Positions 48,108 through 57,566 of a DNA stretch of 64,000 nt are shown here, piece after piece. Every line of letters begins with the position of its first letter. Position 1 is the stretch's first letter. The notes beneath the pieces are model-generated. The model ran no database searches. It had not been told where the DNA came from and saw nothing but the letters and a program-made list of their open reading frames with translations. The position numbers and the translations under genes are program-made. The stretch covers positions 1 to 64,000 of the forward strand of contig CBDALO010000072.1 of NCBI GenBank assembly GCA_965196985.1, given 5' to 3'. This DNA comes from 2-12-FULL-35-23 sp965196985 (GTDB lineage Bacteria > Pseudomonadota > Gammaproteobacteria > UBA12402).

Positions 48108-48150
48108 ATGAGCATGTTGGGAAACGATTCGTGACAGGAGCCGTTAGTCG
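48108..48150. repeat. Half copy of repeat R1
   Basis: gagcatgttgggaaacgatt ... gacaggagccgttagtcg is one arm of R1; the other arm is missing. It directly follows R3 in the 337-bp gap between two genes. Confidence 0.7.
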
Positions 48151-48804
48151 TAAAGAGTTTGTTGAAAAAGTCGAAGCTTGTATTACCTATATATTCTGAA
48201 AGAGATCCTTATTTTTATATCTAAATTTACATTCTACCTACTGATTACTTTCAAACTGCGGGTCATCAGGATGTAATACGCGGCAGCGAGTCTCTTTTAA
48301 AAAACAGGCTAAGATGAGTGAAATAACTAGGCAAATGATTACAAGGCTAAAAGCTTTAACAAAATTTTGATGGCTATGTTGTAATAGCCAACCGATAATT
48401 GGTTGAGATAGGGCGCTGCCGCCAATTAGACACGTATTAACAAATACTAGTGATACACCGGCCGATCCTGCTGGTCGAATATCAAGCCCATAGGCATAGG
48501 CAACAACATTGCCGCTACAGAAAAAACCTAAGAGTAAAAAAGTGGTATAAAGAGCCCAATAGGGTAGGTGTACATAAAGCATTAGTGCCATAATTAAAAC
48601 AGCCCCTATGGCAGCTAATAGCATGGGAAGCTTACGGCGTTTAATGTAATCAGAAAACCAGCCGAAAAATAAGCTGCCAGGAATGGCGCCAACAAAAACC
48701 ATTGAGTTAATTAATGCAGCATGGACAGAGTCTAAGTGGCAAACCGTTTCTAAGGGTGCTGCCTTTATATAATGTAGAAAATATAGCATAATATACACTT
48801 TAAC

Positions 48805-50115
48805 TTGATTACGGATGGTGTTTGGATGTTAGCTAGAATTCTCTCTGATGAAAATAATGAATTAACTATTGAGCTCAAGCTTCCACTAAAAGGATCCATG
48901 CTTGAATGTGAGGATGCAATTCTTGACGGCCTTAATGAGGTTGGAACATTAGCCACTGAAAAAGCTTTAAGTAAGTTTGATGCAGATGGCTCTCCTATCC
49001 ATGTTGGAAAAATAAAGCTAACAGCACGAAGTAGAGATGAAGCAAATTACCAAACGCCTTATGGAATTGCTCGAGTTAAGCGTTATGTTTATCAAACCTC
49101 TAAAGGCGGGAAGATCTTTTGTCCTTTAGAAGATAAGGCTAGAATTATCCAAGGATCAACACCGCGATTTGCAAAAATAATCTCACATAAATACTCAAAC
49201 TTACCTGCTCCTAGTGTTATTGATGATCTCAAGGTCAATCATAACCGTAAAATCTCACATTCATACTTGCAACGGGCAACTGATTTTGTTGGCGGTATTG
49301 CACAAGCCAAAGAGGCTGAGTGGGAATATGAAGAGCCAAAGCTTGATGCAGGCATTGAGATGCTAAGTATTAGCTTAGATGGTGCATATGTTCTCACCGT
49401 TGATGATGGTTATAGAGAGAGCATGGTTGGAACTATTTCCATGTATGATAAGCATGGTGCACGCCTGCACACAACCTACGTTGCAGCATCACCAGAATAT
49501 GGAAAAGATGAATTCTTTAATAGGCTTGAAAAGGAAATAAAGCTGAAAAAGAAATATTACCCTGATGCTAAAACAATTGGCGTTGCTGATGGAGCAAAAA
49601 ATAATTGGCCATTTCTAAAAAAACATACTGATACGCAAATTTTAGATTTTTGGCATGCAACTGAATATCTCGGCGAAGCATCAAAGGCAGTATTTACCAA
49701 AAAATCTGAAAGAGATGAGCGTGATGTTTGGCTCGAAGAGAGATGTCATGACTTAAAGCACAAGAAAGGTGCGGCAGGTAGAATACTTGCTGAGCTTAAA
49801 GAGCATCTAAATAAAAAACTGAATAAATCGCTTAGAGAAAAGCTAGAAGGAACAATTACGTATTTTGAAAATAATATTAAAGAAAAGCGAATGTCGTATC
49901 ATAATTTGATTAAGCAGAATGCACCAATTGGCTCTGGCGTCACTGAAGCAGCATGTAAAACAATTGTTAAACAAAGATTAGGCGGATCAGGAATGCGCTC
50001 GAAAGACAAGGGAATGAAAATCGTTTTATGCTTGAGAACACTAGTAAAGACTAAAGGCAGATGGGATCAGTTTTGGGAGAAGGTCAATGATTTTGGCGTG
50101 CCAGCAGCAATATAG
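48805..50115 (+). CDS. ISKra4-family transposase (copy 3)
   Basis: Intact 436-aa frame with the family motifs. Differences from copies 1 and 2 seen by eye are Ile for Val in TPYGIARVKR and Ser for Trp in GSGMRSKDKG, the latter in the conserved C-terminal block, which may affect activity. Confidence 0.94.
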   Translation: MITDGVWMLARILSDENNELTIELKLPLKGSMLECEDAILDGLNEVGTLATEKALSKFDADGSPIHVGKIKLTARSRDEANYQTPYGIARVKRYVYQTSKGGKIFCPLEDKARIIQGSTPRFAKIISHKYSNLPAPSVIDDLKVNHNRKISHSYLQRATDFVGGIAQAKEAEWEYEEPKLDAGIEMLSISLDGAYVLTVDDGYRESMVGTISMYDKHGARLHTTYVAASPEYGKDEFFNRLEKEIKLKKKYYPDAKTIGVADGAKNNWPFLKKHTDTQILDFWHATEYLGEASKAVFTKKSERDERDVWLEERCHDLKHKKGAAGRILAELKEHLNKKLNKSLREKLEGTITYFENNIKEKRMSYHNLIKQNAPIGSGVTEAACKTIVKQRLGGSGMRSKDKGMKIVLCLRTLVKTKGRWDQFWEKVNDFGVPAAI

Positions 50116-50140
50116 CCTACATTATATAGAGGCAGCACCC

Positions 50141-50228
50141 AAAGGCAGATGGGATCAGTTTTGGGAGAAGGTCAATGATTTTGGCGTGCCAGCAGCAATA
50201 TAGCCTACATTATATAGAGGCAGCACCC
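50141..50228 (+). repeat. 88-bp tandem copy of the ISKra4 right end
   Basis: Bases 50141-50228 repeat 50053-50140 (from aaaggcagatgggatcag to ggcagcaccc). It contains the last ~21 transposase codons and the terminal repeat, so two right ends are available. Confidence 0.95.
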
Positions 50229-50962
50229 GTTTCTAAAAAATTAGTCCCCCATAAGACACCTAAAGCCGCAAAGCCTAAGTTAATACTTGCAGCATAAAAG
50301 CCATTTAGCCACGAAAAAGGGTTGGTAAAGATATGTTTAATGTCAGCCCATGATTTCTTAAGTCCGCGAGAGTATTTTAGTTCATCCTGAGTTGGATGGT
50401 CGCGTATGATTAGAAAAATCAAAATAGCTAGTATTAAGCCAATACCCGCTAGCCATTGTAACGTACCTCGCCAGCCAAAAGCATGTACTGCTATTGCTAG
50501 TGGTGCGCCAGCCACAATTGCTCCAATCATACCAACCATATTAGTGAGCCCGACTAGTGACCCTGCAAAGCGGCTAGGAAACCACACCGAGACTAGCTTT
50601 AAGCAAGAAACAAAGGAAAAAGCCGCGCCAGCACCGATAATGCAGCGTAACAGTAAGGCCATACCACTGTTGTCTGCAAATGAAAAAAGTAGGCTAAAGC
50701 TTGCTGCAACCAGAGCTGCAATAGTAAGGGGACGTCTGGGGCCAAAGTGATCTACTGTTAATCCTATTGGTATCTGCAGGCATGAGTAAGAATAAAAATA
50801 AACTGAAGCAATAAGGCCAATAGTTACATCGTTAGCATGAAAGCTGGTTCTAAAGCCTGAACTCATTACGCTAGGTGCAACTTGATGCATATAATCATAG
50901 AAAAAATAACAGGCAGCAATCAACCAAATTAGCCAAGCTCGTTTCACTTGTGACCTCCTTTT

Positions 50963-52345
50963 TTAAGCATGGCTAAAAGCACGATGAGGTGGTATTGGTA
51001 TCTCAGGATGCTGTAAGTGTGTCAGGATTTTTTTAATATGGGTGATGAGCATTTCAGCAAGTTCCATGCGAAAGCCTTCCCTAATTACAACTCGTAGTAC
51101 AGCAACATTTTCCAAGTTCTTTGGGAAAGTGTAAGCAGGTACTTGCCAACCATGTTGACGTAGATGATCGGATAGATCAAAAGCGGTTAAGTTATGCTTT
51201 AAACTAGGTTTGAAGCGCCAGCATACGACAGGTAAGTCGTGACCATCATGTAATACGTCAAAAACTTTAAGCTTCTCAAGCTCACTTGCAATATAACAAG
51301 CAACTTTCTGGCTGGCTTGATGAATGCGTTGATAGCCTTCATGTCCTAGGCGGATAAAGTTATAGTATTGTGCTACAACCTGGTTGCCGGGGTGAGAGAA
51401 ATTGATTGAAAAAGTAGGGAGTTGTCCACCTAGGTAATTAACGTTAAAAATTAATTCTTCAGGTAAGTCCGTTTTTTCGCGCCAGACTATCCAGCCCACA
51501 CCCGGATAGACCAAGCCAAATTTATGCCCTGAGGTATTGATTGATTTAACTAATGGTAGACGGAAGTCCCAGTTAAGCTCGGGTTGAAGAAAAGGTGCAA
51601 CCATACCACCGCTGGCGCCGTCGATATGCATGGGAATATCCCAATTGTTGGTAGCGTTTAGTTTGACTAGTTCATCATGGATTGCTTTGATAGGCTCGTA
51701 TTCACCAGTGAATGTACTACCTAAAATAGCGACAACACCAATCGTGTTTTCATCACAAAGTTCTCGCATTTTTTCAGGTGTTAAGGTGTAGCTGCCTTCC
51801 TCCATAGGAGCTAAGCGCATTTCAATGTCCCAGTAGCGACAGAATTTTTCCCAGCAGATTTGTACGTTGATACCCATCACTAAATTAGGTTTATCAGTGG
51901 GCTTGCCTTGTTGCTGTCGGTGTTTGCGCCATTTCCATTTCATTGCCATGCCGCCTAACATGCAAGCTTCACTTGAGCCTACTGTTGAGCAGCCAATGCT
52001 GTTGGCTTGGTCGGGTGAAGACCAAAGCTTGGCGAGCATCATTACGCAACGCTGCTCAAGCTCAGCAGTCTGCGGGTACTCATCTTTGTCGATCATGTTT
52101 TTATCGAAAGTTTCAGCCATTAACTCTTGGGCTTCAGGTTCCATCCAGGTAGTAACAAAAGTGGCTAGGTTTAGGCGGGCATTACCATCTAGCATTAACG
52201 TATCATGTACTAAGTCTTTAGCAACGCGAGGAGGCATGGAGTTTTCTGGCAGGCTGTACTTGGGTGGTGCATCGATTAAGTGGCGTGAACCATAGGTTGG
52301 TTCGATAATTTCATCCATGTTATGGCGACTTAGTATTTTAGTCAT
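50963..52345 (-). CDS. gadB: Glutamate decarboxylase
   Basis: The 460-aa PLP enzyme turns glutamate into GABA and uses up a proton. The start (YGSRHLIDAPPKYSLPENSMPPRVAKDLVHDTLMLDGNARLNLATFVTTWMEPEA) follows the E. coli GadA/GadB pattern; CSTVGSSEACMLGGMAMKWKWR, HIDGASGGMVAPF and the PLP lysine in SINTSGHKFGLVYPGVGWIVWR are visible. The C-terminus HRAFSHA keeps the His that in GadB closes the active site at neutral pH (KxHH/T end in E. coli). In acid stress or stress metabolism it needs a transporter; the neighbouring MFS gene is IS-broken. Confidence 0.96.
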   Translation of the reverse strand: MTKILSRHNMDEIIEPTYGSRHLIDAPPKYSLPENSMPPRVAKDLVHDTLMLDGNARLNLATFVTTWMEPEAQELMAETFDKNMIDKDEYPQTAELEQRCVMMLAKLWSSPDQANSIGCSTVGSSEACMLGGMAMKWKWRKHRQQQGKPTDKPNLVMGINVQICWEKFCRYWDIEMRLAPMEEGSYTLTPEKMRELCDENTIGVVAILGSTFTGEYEPIKAIHDELVKLNATNNWDIPMHIDGASGGMVAPFLQPELNWDFRLPLVKSINTSGHKFGLVYPGVGWIVWREKTDLPEELIFNVNYLGGQLPTFSINFSHPGNQVVAQYYNFIRLGHEGYQRIHQASQKVACYIASELEKLKVFDVLHDGHDLPVVCWRFKPSLKHNLTAFDLSDHLRQHGWQVPAYTFPKNLENVAVLRVVIREGFRMELAEMLITHIKKILTHLQHPEIPIPPHRAFSHA

Positions 52346-52447
52346 GGTTTGATTTCCTTTCCTGGTGGTGTGAGTTGCTTTTTAGAGGCGTAACAGAATC
52401 CATGGGTTGGGTACAAAGAGTATCTCGTGTTTTACAGGCTATTTGCG

Positions 52448-52540
52448 CCCAACGGGTCCTGTCACGAATCGTTTCCCAGCATGCTCGCAAGCTGCGCTGC
52501 TGGGAGCCCTCGATTCGTGCCACCCGTTCTGCAGCGCTGA
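52448..52540. repeat. Intergenic palindromic repeat R1
   Basis: cccaacgggtcctgtcacga ... gattcgtgccacccgttctg with the complete agctgcgctgctgggag core; the clearest full copy in the window. Confidence 0.85.
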
Positions 52541-52569
52541 AGGGTAAAAACACGAAGTTCATTAGTTGC

Positions 52570-53250
52570 TTATCTATGCGCATATTCTGAAAGAGAGGTC
52601 TTTTTTACCATTGTAGCCAACGCTTGAACTAGCTTGTGTATTCCTTCGTAAACTTCGTCAATGCCGTGGGCAACCATATTGGCTGGTGTGCTAACGATTT
52701 TATGTTTTTCATCAATGACAATATCTGTTGCTAGGCAGTCGATGTGTTCAGAACCTAGTTCAGCAATTTGTTGAGCGAGTGTTTGGTCATTACCAATAGT
52801 TAGCTTAGCTGCAGTTACTAGCTTAGGGATCATCATCGGTGCTATGCAGATAAAACCTATTGGTTGATTCGCTGCTAGGGCTTGATCGAGAAAGCTTTTT
52901 ACTTCTGCATTGAATGAAAAGTCTTTACCTTTATCAAACCAGTTGCATAAGTTAGTTACTGCGCCCATACCACCAGGAACAATTACCGCGTCGTAGTCAG
53001 CAATAATAGCTTCAGTAATGGGTTTAACGTTACCACGAGCTAGACGGGCAGATTCTTTTAGAACGTCTCGTTGCTCACTGGTTTCTTCCTGGTTGGTTAA
53101 ATGGTTGGTTACGTGATGTTGTTTGATATCTGGTGCAAAGGCATCCCAGCTTATGTTTTCTTGAGCTAGGGATAGTAGAGTTAAAACTGTTTCATGAGTT
53201 TCAGAGCCGTCGTGTTGGCCGCAGCCAGCTAGAATAATCGCAAATTTCAT
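52570..53250 (-). CDS. elbB: ElbB-like class I glutamine-amidotransferase-fold protein
   Basis: The ATG at 53250 has a strong ribosome site (aaggagacccc), so I take it over an in-frame start at 53304; this gives 226 aa. The protein matches ElbB/YhbL (DJ-1/PfpI superfamily): KFAIILAGCGQHDGSETHETVLTLLSL, DYDAVIVPGGMGAVTNLCNWF, PIGFICIAPMM with the nucleophile-elbow Cys, and DKVVSTPA-type end (HKIVSTPANMVAH). E. coli ElbB has glyoxalase-like activity and is named for an isoprenoid link. It lies upstream of gadB on the same strand, separated by R1, so co-transcription is uncertain. Confidence 0.92.
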   Translation of the reverse strand: MKFAIILAGCGQHDGSETHETVLTLLSLAQENISWDAFAPDIKQHHVTNHLTNQEETSEQRDVLKESARLARGNVKPITEAIIADYDAVIVPGGMGAVTNLCNWFDKGKDFSFNAEVKSFLDQALAANQPIGFICIAPMMIPKLVTAAKLTIGNDQTLAQQIAELGSEHIDCLATDIVIDEKHKIVSTPANMVAHGIDEVYEGIHKLVQALATMVKKTSLSEYAHR

Positions 53251-53460
53251 GGGGTCTCCTTGAGAGTGCATTGTATAAGCGTAGTGCATTTTTGCATATT
53301 GCAAATATCATGTAAAACGATAGCTAGTTAGCTTTGAAAAATGTGTTCAGCTCAACATAACAAGAAAACTCCTTTTTCATAATGTGTGGGTGGTAGGCAT
53401 TAGCTGGGGAGTTTAATAGTAGCCTTCTTATTGTAAGTTTCGACTTTTCAAAACCTTTAC

Positions 53461-53555
53461 GACCAACGGGTCCTGTCACGAATCGTTTCCCAACGTGCTC
53501 GCAAGCTGCGCTGTTGGGAGCCCTCGATTCGTGCCACCCGTTCTGCAACACCGAA
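53461..53555. repeat. Intergenic palindromic repeat R1
   Basis: gaccaacgggtcctgtcacg ... gattcgtgccacccgttctg. It lies in the 510-bp gap between the divergent elbB and guaB genes; the rest of that gap is AT-rich and holds the guaB promoter region (taagat near 53711 is a candidate -10). Confidence 0.85.
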
Positions 53556-53760
53556 TAGTAAAAACACGAAACTTACATTATTCATAGCCCATGAAAGAGG
53601 TTTATGAAGAATCGGATAAAATTTGTCGATATAGAACTTTCTAGAAAAGGACTGATAGGCAAATGTGGCGTTTTTTAGGTTTTACTAGCTATTAGCGGCT
53701 AATTTGTGGTAAGATTTCGCGCTAATTTAATCTACTTAAGTTAGCGAGGTTCTTACTTCT

Positions 53761-55236
53761 ATGTTACGTCTATCCTGCGATGCCTTGACCTTTGATGATG
53801 TATTATTGTTGCCCAGAGAGTCGGCTATTTTACCTAAAGAAGCTTGCCTGCAGACCCAGTTAACCCGTGGTGGCTTAAACCTTAATATCCCTTTATTGTC
53901 CTCTGCGATGGATACGGTTACTGAAGCCCGCTTAGCCATTGCTTTGGCGCAGGAAGGTGGTTTGGGCGTGATACATAAAAACCTTTCTGTTGAAGGTCAG
54001 GCTGCAGAAGTTAGAAAAGTTAAGAAGTTTGAAAGTGGGGTAATCACTGATCCAATTACGGTGACGCCAGAATGTACGGTTAGAGCTTTAATTGAGATTA
54101 CTCGAGCGAATAATTTTTCTGGTGTGCCGGTAGTGAGTGAGCAGGGCGGCTTGGTCGGGATTGTAACTAGTCGTGATATGCGTTTTGAGACCAATTTTGA
54201 GCAACCTGTTGCTAATATTATGACTCCCAAAGATCGTTTAGTAACGGTGCAAGAAGGTGCGGCGCGTGAAGAAATTAAAACGTTGCTTCATCAGCATCGT
54301 ATTGAAAAAGTGTTGGTTGTCGATGAGGGCTTCCGTTTAAAAGGGATGGTGACGGTAACAGATATTCTAAAGGCACAAGAAAAGCCTTTTGCAGCTAAAG
54401 ATAATGAGCAACGTCTTTTAGTCGGTGCTGCAGTAGGTGTAAGTGATAAAGAGAAACAGCGAGTTGAGGCCTTGGTGGCTGCAGGTGTGGATGTATTGGT
54501 TGTTGATACAGCTCATGGCCATGCTAAGAGCGTCCAAGCTCAAGTAAACTGGGCTAAGCAAAACTTTCCAGAAGTACAAGTTATTGGGGGTAATATTGCT
54601 ACTGCTCAAGCAGCAGAAGCCTTAGCTAAAGCTGGTGCTGATGCAGTAAAAGTGGGAGTGGGGCCTGGATCGATTTGTACGACTCGGATCGTAACTGGTA
54701 TTGGGGTGCCGCAAATTACTGCTATATCAAATGTGGCTGGCGCCTTACAAGGCAGTGGTGTCGGTGTGATTGCAGACGGTGGGATTCGTTTTTCAGGTGA
54801 CATTTGTAAGGCTATTGCCGCTGGTGCACATTGTGTGATGGTGGGTGGATTGTTTGCGGGAACTGAAGAGGCGCCTGGTGAGGTTGAACTTTATCAAGGG
54901 CGCTCTTATAAGTCATATCGTGGTATGGGGTCGCTTGGTGCGATGAGTCAGGGTTCGAGTGATCGTTATTTCCAAGATGCTAAACAATCAAGTGATAAGT
55001 TTGTGCCTGAGGGCATTGAGGGACGTGTACCTTATAAAGGGCCATTGGTGAAAATTATTGAGCAGCTATTGGGTGGGTTACGCTCTGGTATGGGGTACAC
55101 TGGTTGTGGAACGATTGAAGCCTTACGTACGGAAGCTAAGTTTGTTCGTGTTTCTGCTGCGGGTATGCGTGAGAGTCATGTGCATGATGTGACGATTACT
55201 AAAGAGGCGCCGAACTACCGGGTAGATGATCGATAG
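53761..55236 (+). CDS. guaB: Inosine-5'-monophosphate dehydrogenase
   Basis: The 491-aa enzyme makes XMP from IMP with NAD, the committed step to GMP. The start ALTFDDVLLLPRESAILP is typical, two CBS domains lie between about residues 90 and 210 (MTPKDRLVTVQEG, KVLVVDEGFRLKGMVTVTDI), and the catalytic loop is GVGPGSICTTRIVTG with the active Cys, followed by ADGGIRFSGDICKAIAAGA and YRGMGSLGAM. It heads the guaB-guaA pair; the 252-bp gap between them holds a composite repeat, so guaA may have an extra promoter. Confidence 0.98.
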   Translation: MLRLSCDALTFDDVLLLPRESAILPKEACLQTQLTRGGLNLNIPLLSSAMDTVTEARLAIALAQEGGLGVIHKNLSVEGQAAEVRKVKKFESGVITDPITVTPECTVRALIEITRANNFSGVPVVSEQGGLVGIVTSRDMRFETNFEQPVANIMTPKDRLVTVQEGAAREEIKTLLHQHRIEKVLVVDEGFRLKGMVTVTDILKAQEKPFAAKDNEQRLLVGAAVGVSDKEKQRVEALVAAGVDVLVVDTAHGHAKSVQAQVNWAKQNFPEVQVIGGNIATAQAAEALAKAGADAVKVGVGPGSICTTRIVTGIGVPQITAISNVAGALQGSGVGVIADGGIRFSGDICKAIAAGAHCVMVGGLFAGTEEAPGEVELYQGRSYKSYRGMGSLGAMSQGSSDRYFQDAKQSSDKFVPEGIEGRVPYKGPLVKIIEQLLGGLRSGMGYTGCGTIEALRTEAKFVRVSAAGMRESHVHDVTITKEAPNYRVDDR

Positions 55237-55282
55237 TATAGTTGTTATTTTAAAACTTGAGCTTCATTATAAAGTACCTGCG

Positions 55283-55440
55283 CCCAACGGGTCCTGTCAC
55301 GAATCGTTTCCCAGTCCGTAGCCCGGATTGAGCGTTAGCGAAAATCCGGGGCTGAGTATGGCTTAACCCCGGATTATCAAATGCTTCGCATTTTCAATCC
55401 GGGCTACAGCTCGATTCGCGCCACCCGTTCTGCAGCATTG
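55283..55440. repeat. Composite repeat: R1 arms around an R2 core
   Basis: R1 arms cccaacgggtcctgtcacga and ctcgattcgcgccacccgtt enclose a full R2 unit at 55318-55407. Same arrangement as 27803-27975. It lies in the guaB-guaA intergenic space. Confidence 0.85.
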
Positions 55441-55488
55441 AAAGGTTAAGGTGCAAAGAGATTAACATTTTTTATTGAAGGAAAAAGG

Positions 55489-57063
55489 ATGCTAACAAAA
55501 GACATTCATGCTGAACATATTTTAATTATTGATTTCGGTTCGCAGTATACGCAACTTATCGCGCGTCGAGTGCGTGAAATAGGTGTGTATTGCGAGATTT
55601 ACTGTCATTCAATGACTAATGATGAAGTTGAGGAGTTCTCGCCGAGTGGCATTATTCTATCAGGTGGTCCTGAAACTGTATTAGGTGACGAAACGCCCGC
55701 TGCACCTTCGCTAGTTTTTGAGCTTGGTTGTCCGGTGCTAGGGATTTGTTACGGCATGCAAACCATGGCGCAACAACTAGGTGGTCAGGTCGAAGCGGCT
55801 AATCATCGCGAGTTTGGTGAAGCTAAAGTTTGCCTGCATAATCATTCGAAGCTGTTTGAAGGTATCGAAGATACTCTTGAAGATAACGAAGCTAAGTTAA
55901 TTGTTTGGATGAGCCATGGTGATCAAGTTGTTGAGTTGCCACCAGGCTTTCATATTACTGCTAGTACAGAGACTTGTCCTGTTGCAGCCATGTCTGATGA
56001 AGAAAGGCAGCTTTATGCTTTGCAATTTCATCCCGAAGTGACTCATACCTTACAAGGTGAACGTTTACTAAGCCGTTTTGTCAATGATATTTGTGGTTGT
56101 GAGTCAGTATGGACGCCTGCCAATATTATTGAAGACAGTGTTGCAACCATTCGTGAGCAAGTGGGTGATGAAAAGGTTTTATTGGCTTTATCAGGTGGTG
56201 TTGATTCTTCTGTAGTGGCTGTTTTGCTTCATAAAGCTATTGGTGATCAATTGACTTGCGTATTTGTTGATACAGGCTTGTTGCGTCTTAATGAAGCCGA
56301 TCAAGTCATGGCAACTTTCGCTGAGCACTTGGGTATTCACGTGATTAAAGTGGATGCGGGGGAGCGTTTTTATCAAGCTTTAGCGGGTGTTACTGATCCA
56401 GAAGAAAAACGGAAAATTAGCGGGCATTTGTTTATTGAGATCTTTGAGGAGCAAGCGCAACAGCTGAAAGAAGTTAATTGGTTGGCGCAAGGAACAATTT
56501 ATCCTGATGTTATTGAGTCAGCCGGAAAAGGCAACGCTGCTCATGTAATTAAATCGCATCACAATGTTGGTGGCTTGCCTGAAGATATGCGCATGAAACT
56601 GGTTGAGCCATTACGTGAACTATTTAAAGATGAGGTGCGTAAAGTCGGTTTAGAGCTTGGTTTGGCGAGCGAAATGCTTTATCGTCACCCCTTTCCTGGT
56701 CCTGGTTTAGTGGTAAGAATTTTAGGTGAAGTTAAAGAAGAATATGCGGCGATTCTGCGTGAGGCTGATGCCATCTTTATAGACGAACTGTGTGAGCATG
56801 GTTTATATGATCAGGTTAGCCAAGCATTTGCTGTATTCTTGCCGGTGCGTAGCGTTGCGGTAAAAGGTGATGCGCGGCGTTATGAATATGTGATTGCTTT
56901 ACGTGCAGTCGAAACAATGGATTTTATGACGGCGCGTTGGGCGCAGCTACCTTATGACTTTTTAGCTAAAGTCTCCTTGCGAATTTGTAATGAAGTGCCC
57001 CATGTTGCGCGTGTTGTATATGATATCTCAGGTAAGCCGCCAGCAACTATTGAGTGGGAATAA
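55489..57063 (+). CDS. guaA: GMP synthase (glutamine-hydrolysing)
   Basis: The 524-aa enzyme converts XMP to GMP. The class I amidotransferase domain has LVIDFGSQYTQLIARRVRE-like start, the nucleophile in GICYGMQTMAQQLGG and GQHPEV-type triad end (LQFHPEVTHT); the ATP pyrophosphatase domain has ALSGGVDSSVVAVLL, and the C-terminal dimerisation domain ends PPATIEWE. A strong ribosome site (gaaggaaaaagg) precedes the ATG. Its stop codon overlaps the tadA start by one base. Confidence 0.98.
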   Translation: MLTKDIHAEHILIIDFGSQYTQLIARRVREIGVYCEIYCHSMTNDEVEEFSPSGIILSGGPETVLGDETPAAPSLVFELGCPVLGICYGMQTMAQQLGGQVEAANHREFGEAKVCLHNHSKLFEGIEDTLEDNEAKLIVWMSHGDQVVELPPGFHITASTETCPVAAMSDEERQLYALQFHPEVTHTLQGERLLSRFVNDICGCESVWTPANIIEDSVATIREQVGDEKVLLALSGGVDSSVVAVLLHKAIGDQLTCVFVDTGLLRLNEADQVMATFAEHLGIHVIKVDAGERFYQALAGVTDPEEKRKISGHLFIEIFEEQAQQLKEVNWLAQGTIYPDVIESAGKGNAAHVIKSHHNVGGLPEDMRMKLVEPLRELFKDEVRKVGLELGLASEMLYRHPFPGPGLVVRILGEVKEEYAAILREADAIFIDELCEHGLYDQVSQAFAVFLPVRSVAVKGDARRYEYVIALRAVETMDFMTARWAQLPYDFLAKVSLRICNEVPHVARVVYDISGKPPATIEWE

Positions 57064-57518
57064 TGTTTAGCGACCTTGACCAGCAATGTATGCAGCGTGC
57101 TTTGGAGTTGGCTCAGCAGGCGGCTGTGGTTGGTGAGGTGCCGGTAGGAGCTGTTTTAACCCGAGGAACTGAAGTGCTTGCTGAGGCTCATAACCAACCA
57201 ATAGGGTTGTCTGATCCTAGCGCTCATGCTGAGCTGTTAGTATTACGCCAAGCAGCTAAGCTGCTAGGTAATTATCGTTTAGTCGATACAACTTTATATG
57301 TAACTTTAGAACCTTGTGCTATGTGTGCCGGTGCTATCATTCACGCGCGAGTAGGGCGTTTAGTGGTTGCGGCTTCCGATCCTAAAAGCGGTGCTTGTGG
57401 TAGTGCTTTAATGGTATTAAATAATCCTGCGCTTAATCATCAACTTGTTTATCAGCCTGGTCTGCTAGCTGAACCAGCAGGTCAGTTGCTACGTGAGTTT
57501 TTTAAAGCGAAGCGCTAA
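57063..57518 (+). CDS. tadA: tRNA adenosine(34) deaminase
   Basis: The 151-aa zinc deaminase converts A34 to inosine in tRNA-Arg. Zinc motifs HAELLVLRQA and PCAMCAGAIIHARVGRLV are visible, as is the N-terminal EVPVGAVL. The ATG at 57063 shares its A with the guaA stop (taatg), a sign of translational coupling; an in-frame GTG at 57054 is less likely. Length is slightly short of E. coli TadA (167 aa) but complete. Confidence 0.96.
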   Translation: MFSDLDQQCMQRALELAQQAAVVGEVPVGAVLTRGTEVLAEAHNQPIGLSDPSAHAELLVLRQAAKLLGNYRLVDTTLYVTLEPCAMCAGAIIHARVGRLVVAASDPKSGACGSALMVLNNPALNHQLVYQPGLLAEPAGQLLREFFKAKR

Positions 57519-57566
57519 TTCAGGTGTCAGTCGGCAGGCAACAGGATGCAGGGTTTTAAAAAATAA

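Larger units (their letters stand above)
48754..50228 (+). mobile_element. ISKra4-family element, copy 3, with duplicated 88-bp end
   Basis: The complete element spans 48754-50140 (1387 bp). It is followed immediately by an 88-bp repeat of its own right end (50141-50228). The 8-bp TSD gtttctaa lies at 48746-48753 and at 50229-50236, outside the extra piece. Confidence 0.95.
48238..50947 (-). pseudogene. MFS transporter next to gadB, split by ISKra4
   Basis: Removing the ISKra4 insertion (48754-50228) and one gtttctaa TSD restores a 408-aa, about 12-helix MFS protein. The N-terminal half has SYSCLQIPIGLTVDHFGPRRPLTIAAL (motif A region) and RCIIGAGAAFSFVSCLKLVSVWFP; the C-terminal half has GWFSDYIKRRKLPML and LGFFCSGNVVAYAYGLDIRPAGSAGVSLVF. 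It begins 15 bp after gadB on the same strand, so the two look like one operon and this protein may have moved glutamate, GABA or a related compound. That role is inference from position; classic GadC antiporters belong to another family (APC). Confidence 0.88.
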
